A DNA stretch of 64,000 nt from positions 336,093,211-336,157,210 of the forward strand of contig CM042696.1 in NCBI GenBank assembly GCA_023614405.1, read 5' to 3'. This document shows positions 47,947 through 58,385 of the stretch, piece after piece. Under the pieces are notes generated by a model, which saw only the letters and a program-made list of their open reading frames with translations, was not told where the DNA came from and did not search any database. The position numbers and the translations under genes are program-made. Within the stretch, counting starts at the first letter, position 1, and each line of letters begins with the position of its first letter. Source of the DNA: Avena insularis (Eukaryota > Streptophyta > Magnoliopsida > Poales > Poaceae).

Positions 47947-49244
47947 TGTAATACCTCAGACCCTATGCTCTAAGCTCAAGCCTGGATGAACCAAAATTGG
48001 ACAGGACATACTACCATGGGGCTGCGTAGCCACATACAGTAGGCCCACCTCATGGAGCAGGGCAGGTGGAGGTGGGGCTGGGTTACTTCTTGAGAAGCAA
48101 GAAAGGGGAGAGGGAAGCTAGCTTGGAGAGGGGTGTGGTGCGCATGGCACATGGTCACCTAACCATGGCATGGCTCGGGTTATGGGTAGGTGGGGTGGGG
48201 CTGGTTTTGTTATCCAAACCAAAGGGAAAGGTGAGAGTTTAGTTAGATTAGAGAGATAGATAGCTTAGGTTTTTCTTATTTGAATTTGTTTATTTCATTT
48301 GTTTTGGTTGTCATTTATTTGTTTAAAACAAGCTAGATGAAAAGGTTCCCAAAACCACAAGCTCCAAAGAGTCAAATAGAGATCACGGAGGAGAAACCAA
48401 GGTGGTCCAAGAATCTATCTGAATTTAAATCATCTTGTTTGAATATAATTCCAACAAGTTTCCTACAAATTCAAATAAAATCACATGGAAGGAATAATGG
48501 CACCATCTTTGCATGGGTCATGCATGTTGATTATATGACACTACTAGTTGTGAAAACAACTCTTTGAAGTAATGCCCAATTTTTCATGCATTCATTCAGA
48601 TTTGAATTAAAACCCACTCAAAGAAGAAGCTTGCTTGATATATGAATTAAATTAGCTGATGTGCATGTATGAAACTAGATGGCCAATATAGTGTGTAGTT
48701 TCCCACTATATCGTCTTGTGGCAAACTATAGCATCACACATGGCATATGGTAAGTAAAATCCATAAGGAAGCTAAAGAAAAGAATCTATCCACATGGCAT
48801 GCAAAGGTGGCCATGAGGCTCCACATACTATATGTTGTGACAACAACATTGGGCACATATAGGAGCGTGTAGAAAGACAAGTGGATCCATCTTAATATAG
48901 ATGAGCTAGACAAATGGCAAAATAAATGCAAGTTCCCACATATAGTTTGGATGGTGGAATTATAAGGTGGTGGAGTCAAGAAAAGATATGCCCACAACTA
49001 AACTTGGGCATTCAACAATTTATTCAAGAATCAAATACAACATATCAAGTAGGAAATATAAGTGATACAATATATAATGCATATGGGATAAGAACCAAAT
49101 AGAGGGGTTTTATATGATGCTCAAATGCAAGGTGGCATGGTGAAATGAGCATGATATAATGATGATGCAACAATACATGTAGGAAGTAGCATTTTATTAT
49201 TAAACCATATAGGATTACAGATATTAGACAGATGGGATGCTATA
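47947..49244 (-). repeat. G1 5' LTR
   Basis: 1.3 kb, co-linear with the 3' LTR and free of the 1-kb insert. On the minus strand it runs TATAGCATCCC (TG decayed to TA) ... GGTATTACA, then the PBS. ATTAT follows at 49245. Confidence 0.9.
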
Positions 49245-49249
49245 ATTAT

Positions 49250-50480
49250 TCAAATGATTCCTCGCTTAGTAGGCTAGGAAAATGATTTATTTGTTTAAGT
49301 TCCTAAATTTGTAGCTTCTACTGGTGTAGATTCCACTATGGTTCCTTCAGTTGGAGTGTGCACAGTGGTTATCTTTTCTACCATTATCTCCTTATTTCAA
49401 CTATTTGGATAAATGGAAATGTAATAATCTATTTGAGATGATTTGTAGGTAAGCTTTTGATTTGAAGTTCCTGGCTAGTGATGCAAAATACTGAGGCCCA
49501 ATTTTACTTGTATAAGAACATATATTAATATGTTCCTAGATATCTCATGAAGAATTTGCACTCCTTTTGAGTACAATTCTGAGGATAACTCATAATCCAA
49601 TTATCATGCTTATAACCTGATAAGAACAATTACTATGCATGATTTTGGTGGTCAACCTGTTGTTGCATAGTAGAAAAATATAGTTGTTGGAGATGTTGTT
49701 GCTAGCTTGGTAGAATCTTGCTTCTACTATGGTTGTTGGCATGCTGCTCCTAGCTCCTAACTTCCTTCTCCCCTGGTGCTTCTTGTACTAGACTTGGATT
49801 GGGTGATCATGGTGGTGGTGATGTTCTAGTGGTTTTGTGTGGATGTGGTGAGTTATTTTTATGAACTGTTGGTTTTTTCCTATATGTTGGTGTGCTATGA
49901 ACTGGTACTAATGTGTTGTGGTTGTACACTCCTATTCTACCACATAAAGCTTCTCTAGGTGTGTTGATAGCACACCACTGCATGCAGTTGTGTGAGGATC
50001 TTACTTGCTTAATTCACCCTTGGTTGAAGTTTCCACCTATAGATATTTTGGTTGTGGAGCTCACTTTGGCTAGTTTGATCTTATCTTGGCTGGGGCATTA
50101 TTTTTGTTGCCAGATGGATCTTTGCCCCTGTTTTTCCTATGATGTTGGTTTGGTGCCAAAACCAAATGAGAACAGATTCTACACTGGACCATTTTATTTC
50201 TACACTCAGTGATGAATAGAGCATAGCATTACTATGCCAATCTGAGAGTATTTCTAACCATTAACACTCCTTTTTGCATTGTTTTGAAGGAAAATAAGAA
50301 TTAAGATATGAAGAAAAATTAGTCTAGGTTTTTTCTTTATCATTTTGTAATCTTCCTTTTATTTACTATTTTATAAAGACAATGTATTATTGTGTTAGTC
50401 TAATAAAGTTATTCTTTTTTCCTATACTTCTCTGTGAAAACATTTATATTAGTGTAAAATAAATAGGCTATTTATTATTA
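49250..50480 (+). other. Unclassified host sequence of G1, right half
   Basis: Continues 18463-19680. The ORF at 49913-50212 (99 codons) shows no domain I recognise. TAATAAAG near 50400 resembles a polyadenylation signal. It ends where Helitron (iii) begins. Confidence 0.4.
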
Positions 50481-51002
50481 CTAGACTTCTCCCTACGCCC
50501 CAAGGCACGACCAGTAGAAAGAATGCCTTATGATATGATCGCGCTATATACACGTGCAAGAGAAAAGATTTGCTCTTGGAACACTAAATGATAGCGTTTT
50601 TTGGGAACAATGTCATGTTCTTATGGTGTGGGTCTAAGCTGCGCTCCTCGTGGCACGGTTGTTAGGAAGAACGTTTGACAATATATCTACGACATGCCGA
50701 CGATATATAGCATCAGTAATCTATTATTGCTAACTCTTAGATTCATCGTTTGGCGATAAAATATACCTAAAAAGTTAGCTAAACCATCGTTCGAGAAATA
50801 CTAGAAAAAAAAATATTAGATGTACGCTTTTCATATAATTGTAGCACAAATATGCGTGCCAAGATTAATCATATATTTTAGCAAGAATATCTTTAACATG
50901 AAGATCACAAATAGAGACATACATAACATCGAATCATTCATTAGTAGACTGAACATAGTTTTCCATCACACATGAGAATATGATGGAAAGCGAAGGTGAC
51001 TC
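50481..51002 (-). mobile_element. Helitron (iii), 3' terminal part, minus strand
   Basis: CTAG at 50481-50484, a 10-nt spacer and a decayed stem (GCC-ccaa-GGC) repeat the 3' terminus of Helitron (ii). The next 350 bp are similar (shared GATAGCGTTTTTT; CATGTTCTTAT; GCCTTATGATATGATCGC). The rest is cut by G6 at 51003 and its 5' end was not found. Confidence 0.65.
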
Positions 51003-51598
51003 TGACGAGGTTTAATCTCGTCAATGCCCATTGTTATGGACTTGGGTTTTGGAGAAGATGGGGATGCTGGAGATCGTGGCATGGTTAACAGACAAGCAAC
51101 CAGGGGACACGAGATTTACCCAGGTTCAGGCCCCCGGAGGGAAAACCCTACTCCTGCTTGTCTGCTCTTTGATTACGGCGGAACCGAAGGTTACAGGGTG
51201 CGCAGATTCGATCTGGCGTGGATGCGTGTGCGAAAGTATGAGTCGAGTTTGGTGGATCTGTAGATCTGTTGTGGTCTAGTCTATCGGGGTTATAGGCGTC
51301 ATGAGGTCGTGTGTGTGTGTAGTGATCTATCCTCCTCGTTGGACCCTCCTAGCCTTTATATATGGGGAGGCTAGGTCTCGGGTGCCAATACGAGTAGGTT
51401 ACAAGTTATATTCAAACTCTAGTCTTGAGGTATCCTTGTCTTGTGCGCTTTGGAGTCCGTGTCCATATGTGCTTCGTGCAGCCGAAACGTCTTGGGCGTC
51501 CTGGACCCTGGCAGGTCGTCGAGTGGGCCTTCCGTCGGGCTGGACCAAGTATGCTAACATCGGGTACCCATAGGGCATATCCACGTCAGTAGCCCCCA
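51003..51598 (-). repeat. G6 3' LTR
   Basis: 596 bp with a minus-strand CCATATATAAAG TATA box at 51354-51365. It differs from the other LTR by few bases and small indels. Confidence 0.9.
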
Positions 51599-52850
51599 AG
51601 TGTCCATCCGAAACATAGATTCGGGTGTAGACTTAGTTGTCTTGAACCTTGTATTTGGATGTCGGAGTCGAAAGTTGTGTCGAGGTAAGCACTTCACCCG
51701 GAAGTTCATCGGGTCAGCTGAATTTGTTCGGCTGTTGTAAAGGAATCGACATCGTGGACGTAGTCAACACAATGGACTATAGGGTGCGCGACCAGCGCTC
51801 CCTATGGGAGTAGCCCCCGAGTGTCTGTTCGAGTCGTTGACTCGAGGAGAGACTTTAATTCAGCCGTTGTTTGCTTCAGGTCCGTAGGACACAATTTTTT
51901 TTCCGGATGCTTGAATCAATCCTCCCTATGGGAGTAGCCCCCGAGTGCGTAGTGGAGTCGTAGACTCGGCGTAGGACTCGAAGATCTTGTGTGTGCGCGA
52001 CCATCGCTCTAGTTTGGAGTAGCCTCCGAGTGTCTGGCGGAGTCGTAGACTCAGGCAGAGACTCGAGTCTTGTATCTTGTAGACGCAGTGGACAATCTCG
52101 AGGCGTCTGGCTGACCCGGAAGTACATCGGGTGCGCGACCAGCGCTCCTGATAGGAGTAGCCCCCGAGTGTCTAGTCGAGTCGCAGACTCGAGTGGAGAC
52201 TCATGCGAGGACAAATCACTGACCCGGAAGTGCATCGAGTCAGCGTCTCATGCATAAGGAGCCAAGAATCAATGACGCAGTCGAAGTTGACGTGGCGGAG
52301 TCATGCGGCGTTTAGCCGGAAGGACTCGACGTTGCGGATGAAGTCAACACCGTTGCTTCTGTCGGGTGAGCGACCAATGTCGTGTCTTCGTAGCATCAAG
52401 CGATGCAACCATCCAAGGAGGGACTCGACTCGGGTCTTGATTGTATGGCGTAGCCAGCTCTTTTGTCGACTCCTGTTGGAGGACCTAATAGAATAGATCG
52501 ACGCGGTCAATGTCTTTGTAAGCTGCAGAAAACATAAAGAATTGTGAAGTACTTGTATCTTGTAAAGAATATTTGCACGTAAACATGCAAGAAGATTCTG
52601 GTGCCGATCGAGTCGACACTTTTGCACTGTATGCTAGGCCTTTTCGTTAGCCTGATTACCCTTAGTCTCAGTACCTTGCCGAGGCACTCGGAGTTCAAGG
52701 ATTCAACGATCAGGCAGAATCAGCTACTCGGGCTGTCGCGTTCGAGGTGTTCGAGTGCGTGGAGCCGATGGCACATTAGGTTATTCGAAGAGGGCGCAGC
52801 CCCCGAGTGTTTCGAGTGCGAGTTAAAAAAGGAAATCAGCTCTGAGTAGA
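51599..52850 (-). repeat. G6 internal PPT-like tandem repeats
   Basis: Modules of the form GGAGTAGCCCCCGAGTGTC + GAGTCGTAGACTCG recur at about 51599, 51810, 51930, 52018, 52155 and 52800, spaced roughly 90-210 bp apart except for the last. On the minus strand each contains a CTCGGGGGCTAC tract like the true PPT. GACCCGGAAGTNCATCGGGT also recurs (51697, 52113, 52219). Confidence 0.75.
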
Positions 52851-52979
52851 GGGAAACTTAGCTTTATTGGTAGTTGTCGTGGACGGAGTCGACGCGGTAG
52901 CGGGTCACACGGCGGACGTAGTCGACGCGGCGGACCACGTTCATAGCAGCGATGGGTTCCTGGGGTCGATGGCGGCAGC

Positions 52980-53152
52980 GAGTTCCACATCTGAAGATTG
53001 TTGCAATCGAAGACCGCACCGGGTCGCCGCATCCGAAGGATGTATCGGGTCACCGCAGCCGAAAGCCGTATTGGGTCGCCGATGTCGAGGGAGTCCCCAT
53101 GGTCGGCGCCAATTGACGAGGTTTAATCTCGTTCCCCACGGACGGCGCCAAT
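52980..53152 (-). repeat. G6 duplicated PBS/LTR-end tract and 26-27 bp repeats
   Basis: The tract GGCGCCAATTGACGAGG + TTTAATCTCGT occurs at about 53105 and again at 53144 where the real LTR starts, so the PBS and LTR end are present twice. To its left, units GGTCGCCGNNNNCGAAGN recur three times (53021-53085). Confidence 0.75.
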
Positions 53153-53737
53153 TGACGAGGTTTAATCTCGTCAATGCCCATTGTTATGGACTTGGGTTTT
53201 GGAGAAGATGGGGATGCTGGAGATCGTGGCACGGTTAACAGACAAGCAACCAGGGGACACGAGATTTACCTAGGTTTAGGCCCCCGGAGGGAAAACCCTA
53301 CTCCTGCTTGTCTGCTCTTTGATTACGGCGGAACCGAAGGTTACAGGGTGCGCAGATTCGATCTGGCGTGGATGCGTGTGCGAAAGTATGAGTCGAGTTT
53401 GGTGGATCTGTAGATCTGTTGTGGTCTAGTCTATCGGGGGTTATGGCGTCTGTAGGTCGTGTGTGTAGTCGTGATCTATCCTCCTCGTTGGACCCTCCTA
53501 GCCTTTATATATGGGGAGGCTAGGTCTCGGGTGCCAATACGAGTAGGTTACAAGTTGTATTCAAACTCTAGTCTTGAGGTATCCTTGTCTTGTGCGCTTT
53601 GGAGTCCGTGTCCATATGTGCTTCGTGCAGCCGAAACGTCTTGGGCGTCCTGGACCCTGGCAGGTCGTCGAGTGGGCCTTCCGTCGGGCTGGACCAAGTA
53701 TGCTAACATCGGGTACCCGTAGGGCATATCCACGTCA
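53153..53737 (-). repeat. G6 5' LTR
   Basis: 585 bp; minus-strand TATA box at 53503-53514. GACTC follows. Confidence 0.9.
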
Positions 53738-53984
53738 GACTCAGCCACCGACCCACCGTCGGCATCGCCGGCCGCCAATGGACCTTTCTGCAGTGGCAAG
53801 TTCCGGGGATCACTGGAGGAGAGTCCGACCTGCAGTCATCGTTGCCAAGATCTTCGCGATATTGGGTCGTGGAGGAGAAGCTTCCTTCATATTTACCATC
53901 TTCGAGGATGACAAGGCATATCAAAAAGAGAAGACAACAAAGGTTTGTTGCAATTACTCTTTGTGTTAATTCTTTAGATTTTGT

Positions 53985-54354
53985 GTGCGTAGAACCGAAA
54001 TGCATGGAACCAAGAAGATCGACGTGGCGACTACCAGTGTTAGAACCATCTACGTTCGTGGAGGCAAACTTCGATGCGTCACAATGGATCACGATTCATA
54101 GGAGACGTGCAAGAGCATGTCGCAAAGTGGCTCGTAGGCGCCCAGGTTGGTCGTCTGTCGGAGCATCAACAACTTCCAGATCTTCGTCACTCAGATCACC
54201 AGCGAACGAAGGTAAAACGGATCACGGAAATCGCAGAATTTTGAATTATTTCGATGATGGTGTTGGGCTGGATAGGCACAGAGCCCGTCATAGCCCAAAC
54301 CTGGTTGATTTGATCAATGTGGGCCATAGTGGTCAAGAAAGATCAACTTCATGA
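53985..54354 (+). pseudogene. LINE leader/N-terminal segment
   Basis: Open frame reading FVEANFDASQWITIHRRRAR, then Ser/Arg-rich and HSPNLVDLINVGHSG. It resembles N-terminal segments of grass LINE ORF1 proteins (WxxIxRRRxR). The link to ORF1 downstream is frame-shifted. Weakly supported. Confidence 0.45.
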
Positions 54355-54372
54355 CCAGTTTCTAGCCTTCCT

Positions 54373-55386
54373 TTGACAAAGGTCTTAAGTGCCGTTTGGA
54401 GGCAGAACGTGGTTTCGCAAATACCAAAATACACTACACGAGTTAGGGTTTCGCCTATGCAGAGTATGGAGGCCCGGGGTGGATACAATTTCAACAGGGG
54501 CGGCGGTGCTGGCTTCGGCCGAGGTGGTGGCTCAGACCGCGGTGGAGATGAGAGCTTCACCTCGAACCAGGGTCAAGATAGGGGCTTCGAGCAAGGCGAA
54601 TCTTCGTCTTTTGGGAATAATGCTCATGGAAGATTTCAACCGGGACTTGGGACACTCAATGTTCCATCTAATCAATTGAGAAATAGTAACTTCAGTGGGG
54701 AGAATCAGAATTGGAATGGAGATGGATGGCAGTCCAATCAAGATAACTGGTCTAATATGGGATCAAATTCTTTTCAATCCGGTGAATTCTCTAGATAGTT
54801 CGGAGAGTTTGACGAAGGGTATTACGATCTTGACTAAGCTTTTCAGTCTGGTTATGCTAACCAAGGTTATCGCTGTCATCTCCCAAGTGGTGGCTATGGT
54901 GGTAGAGGTAAATGAGGCTTTGGGGGTTACAACAGAGGAAGATTCGGAAGGCGCGGTAGCAGGTTTGTGCAGAAGGATGATCTGCCAAAGAGAGCATCAG
55001 AGGCTCTAACCACAGAGGTCTAGAACTCTAATGCGACAGACAAAGCGGCAGTTGGGGATCTGGTAGAAAAGATGCAATCTGACAGCCTAAATGTTAACAC
55101 TGCCACTACGACTCCAAGCGAGATGGAAATTTATTCATCACAGCAAGTGGCTTCCAAGAATGCTAAGAAACCTGACAAGATAAATTGTTTTCATTGTGGC
55201 CTCACAGGTCATGTTGCGCTGGGTTGTACTGTAGAAATCTGCATGTTCTATGAATCCGCACTGCATGGGTTGCAGGATTGCCATCTTCCCAAAATGCCAA
55301 CACCGGTGGCCAACATGTACGGGTTAACATGTGACATTCCAAAGATACATGGATTAAAAGAAATAAGAGAGAGAGTGGGAAAGTAG
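54373..55386 (+). pseudogene. LINE ORF1: Gly-rich N-terminus and CCHC zinc knuckle
   Basis: 54373-54798 reads MEARGGYNFNRGGGAGFGRGG and an Asn/Gly/Gln-rich run. After stops, 55072-55386 contains CFHCGLTGHVALGC (CX2CX4HX4C), then FYESALHGLQDCHLPKMPTP. This is the nucleic-acid-binding part of plant L1 ORF1 protein, which coats the LINE RNA. Several stops (54797, 55008) break it. Confidence 0.8.
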
Positions 55387-55397
55387 GTTGCATTAGA

Positions 55398-55636
55398 GTG
55401 GAAGGCGGCACCATGTCGGTGTTTGAGGTGGTGCAAGAGCTGGACTGGCTCGTTCCAGGGAATAGTCAGTGGGACATTCATGCATTGCCTGATAATATGT
55501 TCAAGGTTGTGTACCCTTCCAAGCTAGATTTGACTAGGCTTTGCAAGATCAGGAAGATACCAGTTGAGAGCACGAATCATGTATTACACTTTGAGCAGTG
55601 GGAAAGAAAGGATTAGAATCTTGGGATTTCACTTAG
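55398..55636 (+). pseudogene. LINE ORF1 C-terminal domain, first part
   Basis: Reads VVQELDWLVPGNSQWDIHALP and FKVVYPSKLDLTRLCKI, then HVLHFEQWERKD. It matches the DUF4283-like fold of plant L1 ORF1 (RNA binding). The next segment is in another frame at 55637. Confidence 0.72.
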
Positions 55637-56245
55637 GTGTGGGTGAAAATTAAAGGGTGTCCAGAAGGCTTGTGGAGGGACTACCTCGCGTTGTTTGTTC
55701 TCGGTTCACTGTTTGGGAATATGGTGGATGTTGACATGCCATTCACTAGGGAGAATGGCATGGTCCATCAAAAAATTTCAGTAGTTGATCCTATTGGAAT
55801 CCTGGTCAGAGCTGACTATAGTTATGAGGGCAAAGGTTTCACTATGGAAGTAATGGTTGAGGGACTGGATGAGTTTCTAAATGTGTCTAATTCAGTGCTA
55901 CATGAGACCATGCAGAAATTGCATTCCAAAGAATTAGATGGGGTAATTTTAAAACTGGATTTTGAAAAAGCATACAATAAAGTGAAGTGGTCTTTTTTGC
56001 AACAAGTGTTGCATATGAAAGGCTTTGACCCCAAATGGTGTAATTGGATTGAGCATTTTGTAACAAAAGGGAGCATTGGTATAAAAGTTAATGATGATAT
56101 TGGACACTATTTTCAAACACAAAAAGGTTTGAGACAAGGGACCCATTGTCCCCTATCCTATTCAATATTGTAGCAAATGTTTTGGCAATTTTGATTGGCA
56201 GAGCTAAAACTGTAAGGCTTGTAAGTGGGCTCATTCCTCACCTAG
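55637..56245 (+). pseudogene. LINE chimeric frame: ORF1 C-terminus fused to reverse transcriptase
   Basis: A 178-codon frame first reads VWVKIKGCPEGLWRDYLALF and VGSLFG-like VLGSLFGNMVDVDMPF (end of ORF1). From about 55880 it continues as LINE RT: LHETMQKLHSKELDGVILKLD (first catalytic Asp in KLDFEKAYN), FLQQVLHMKGFDPKWCNWI, YFQTQKGLRQG. A short frameshift near 56140 is followed by FNIVANVLAILI and LIPHLV. The endonuclease and the RT start are absent. The YADD box would lie beyond the G3 insertion point. Confidence 0.82.
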
Positions 56246-58155
56246 TGTAACATCCCAAAACTTTAATCCAAGTTATCAATATCCAAATCACCCAATTTAG
56301 GGTTAACAAAAACTTTTTCCATTTAAAATATTTAAGCATTCATATGTGTGTTGCATTAAATAGGATTTGATTTGAATTGCCATGATTTTTTGTTCAAATG
56401 GTTAGAATATGTGGTGATGACATGTGTCCATATGATCCCATATTTTAATTGGAGAATATTAAATCTTAGTTAATTTCAATGAGTAGAAATTAATTTTGTC
56501 ACATAAAATAAATAATCTTAGTTCATTAAACCTTGTGATGTTTGTGATGGTACTAGATCATCAAATGTGTGCCTTAGAGTGCTAAGTAGACTATTTAAGT
56601 ATTGTTTGGTTATTGTGTATTCCGTATGTATTTATAGATGATAGTACCGACCAAGTCTACGAGGAGGAGGAGGAGTTCTACCCCGAAGAAGACGATGAGA
56701 ATTTCAACCACTACACCAACCAAGGCAAACTATTATTAGCAAGCTATTATTGGCAAGCTAACCCTTGCAAGCTAGATAACCTAAGCAAGATGCATTAGGC
56801 ATGCTTTGGTTATACCATTTTACTTATACCTACTCCAAGTTTATTTACAAGCTTTACTTTCTTTACTTTACCAAAGTTCCTTACTTTGTTTATAGGTAGC
56901 ATAAAGAGTATAAAACTTGACCTATCTAGTTAGACTGAGATGTCATTCTATGGCATGAGATTGATATTAGCATCCCACATTAGTGAACACTCTTAACTTA
57001 GTAGTTTAGAGCTAAACCAAAACTTGATCACTTTAGATGGGAATCCTTGGTGAAAATGACTTGTGAAAACCTTGGAATGATGAGTAATTCTATTGAGATG
57101 TTTTGACATGTGTTGAGAAACACCACTGGTTTATGATGATGATGAAAAGGTTGAGGCATGAGCCTTAGCCTCTTTTTAAAAAGTGATGGTTGGGTTCGGA
57201 TGCGATACCATTCCAATTTTACCATATAGCCACAATCCTTGAATTGGGTAAGGCTTAGCCGGAAGTTTATATACATTAGTATTGGTTCCCTCGCGGGAGA
57301 GGTTTGAGCTGAGGCTACCTCTCAATGTTGTCCACCTATGCAGTGCCCATGATGGTAGATGGCTATGGCTGGGAGGCTAAGCTCATAGGAGAGGTGCTTA
57401 TACTAGAGTGTGTAAAGGAAAGGTTATGTTTGATTATCTGCATACTAAGTATGATGATTCAGTGTTATCCTTGACAGATGTGTCAAATTTTATGGTGAAA
57501 GTGTACTACCTCTTCAGAGTGTCAAACTATTCGAATAGCCGCGTCCGTGGTTATGGACAGTTGGAGTGGCCATACTGTTCCGTTGTCAGATGTTTTCCAA
57601 ATGACTTATGAAATGAATTGTGACATGACTTGACCACAACATGGTTGTGACTATGACAACTAAGTTCCCACTTATGTGTTTTCAAACCTTATTTTATCTT
57701 TCTTTGTTTGTGAACTCAGCTTAGGTTTCAAACTTAACTTTACAAATAAACTTAGAACTTAGCATTCCTACTAGAACTTCCTTACTTGTTAGTGATAGTT
57801 TGCGAGTACTTAAAGAGTACTCATGCCTTTTGTCCCTGGCTATTCCCGTGGCCAGACTATGAGGAGGACTACCCTGAAGGAGGACAGCTGGTCGGCTACG
57901 AGAACTAGGATCATCTCCCATCGTCAGCATTTCCTGTGACACTGAAGATGGAGCCCACCGCTACGCTATTTATTCCGATACTTGTTTGTACTAAGACTGG
58001 ATCATGAGATCCTTTATTTTTGTAAGACCTTATTATGGTTTGTAATGGATGATGTACTGTGATATCCAATCTGTTATGTCTCGCAAAAATGGTAATCCTG
58101 GGATTGCGATGTATGGCATAACAGGCATCTGGGATTAAAAATCCGGGTGTTGACA
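56246..58155 (+). repeat. G3 5' LTR with a 2-kb central deletion
   Basis: Starts TGTAACATCCC and ends GGGTGTTGACA. Compared with the 3.9-kb G2 LTR it lacks about 2 kb between TTTGTTCAAATGGTT and AGAATATGTGG, including the TATA box and GC-rich leader. It holds short acidic ORF pieces (EEEEEFYPEEDDENF at 56660-56705). Confidence 0.85.
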
Positions 58156-58158
58156 AGT

Positions 58159-58171
58159 TGGTATCAGAGCC
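58159..58171 (+). other. G3 primer-binding site
   Basis: TGGTATCAGAGCC, 3 bp after the LTR, complementary to initiator Met-tRNA, as in most plant chromoviruses. Confidence 0.85.
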
Positions 58172-58385
58172 AGGTTGACCATAGGAGACCCTAGTTAGAA
58201 TGGACGTCCGAACAAAAACTTAGTTTCAAAACCAATGTAAGTATTTGTGAAAATCTATTTCCTCTCTTACCCTTGGGATTCTTTCTCTCAAAAAAATACA
58301 TGTTCCTCAAAAATTCTTACATTACTACATAAAATTTTGACACACTTGATCACTTCACTAACTTTCTCATCCTAAATTCTTATAG

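Larger units (their letters stand above)
19681..49244 (-). mobile_element. G1: chromovirus (Ty3/gypsy) element, minus strand, with nested insertions
   Basis: Outer bounds are proved by ATTAT on both sides (19676-19680 and 49245-49249). The 3' LTR is 19681-21991 and the 5' LTR 47947-49244. On the minus strand the order is 5' LTR, PBS (47944-47932), leader, gag, protease, RT, RNase H, integrase with chromodomain, PPT (22003-21992), 3' LTR. It spans 29.6 kb because G2 (12.45 kb), a 1-kb fragment in the 3' LTR and one or more insertions in the leader sit inside it. Many stops and frameshifts make it dead. LTRs read TGTAGCATCCC...GGTATTACA on the minus strand. Confidence 0.88.
51003..53737 (-). 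mobile_element. G6: short non-autonomous gypsy-type LTR element, minus strand
   Basis: Two near-identical LTRs (51003-51598, 53153-53737) and a perfect 5-bp duplication GACTC (50998-51002, 53738-53742) define a complete 2.7-kb element. On the minus strand LTRs run TGACGTGGATATGCCC...CTCGTCA. The PBS reads TGGCGCCGTCCGTGGGGA (from 53150), and the PPT CTTGGGGGCTAC abuts the 3' LTR (51599-51610). Internal DNA (1.55 kb) codes for no gag or pol, so any movement needed a helper element. It inserted at or near the Helitron/LINE junction. Confidence 0.9.
53743..56245 (+). mobile_element. L1-type LINE, internally deleted and 3'-truncated
   Basis: Plus-strand order: N-terminal Ser/Arg-rich segment, Gly-rich ORF1, CCHC knuckle, ORF1 C-terminal domain, then directly the middle of reverse transcriptase. 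The endonuclease and first RT blocks are missing. The 3' end is cut by G3. LINEs move by target-primed reverse transcription. Confidence 0.82.

Noticed and set aside
49913..50212. 99-codon ORF, Cys- and Leu-rich
   Set aside because: No recognisable domain; lies in the decayed host sequence of G1. Could be a remnant but I cannot support it.
51599..52850. Regularly spaced repeats as a CRISPR-like array
   Set aside because: Spacing is irregular, modules are degenerate and purine-tract based, and the setting is a plant LTR element.
54333..54741. Minus-strand ORFs opposite LINE ORF1
   Set aside because: Shadow frames of the Gly-rich coding sequence.
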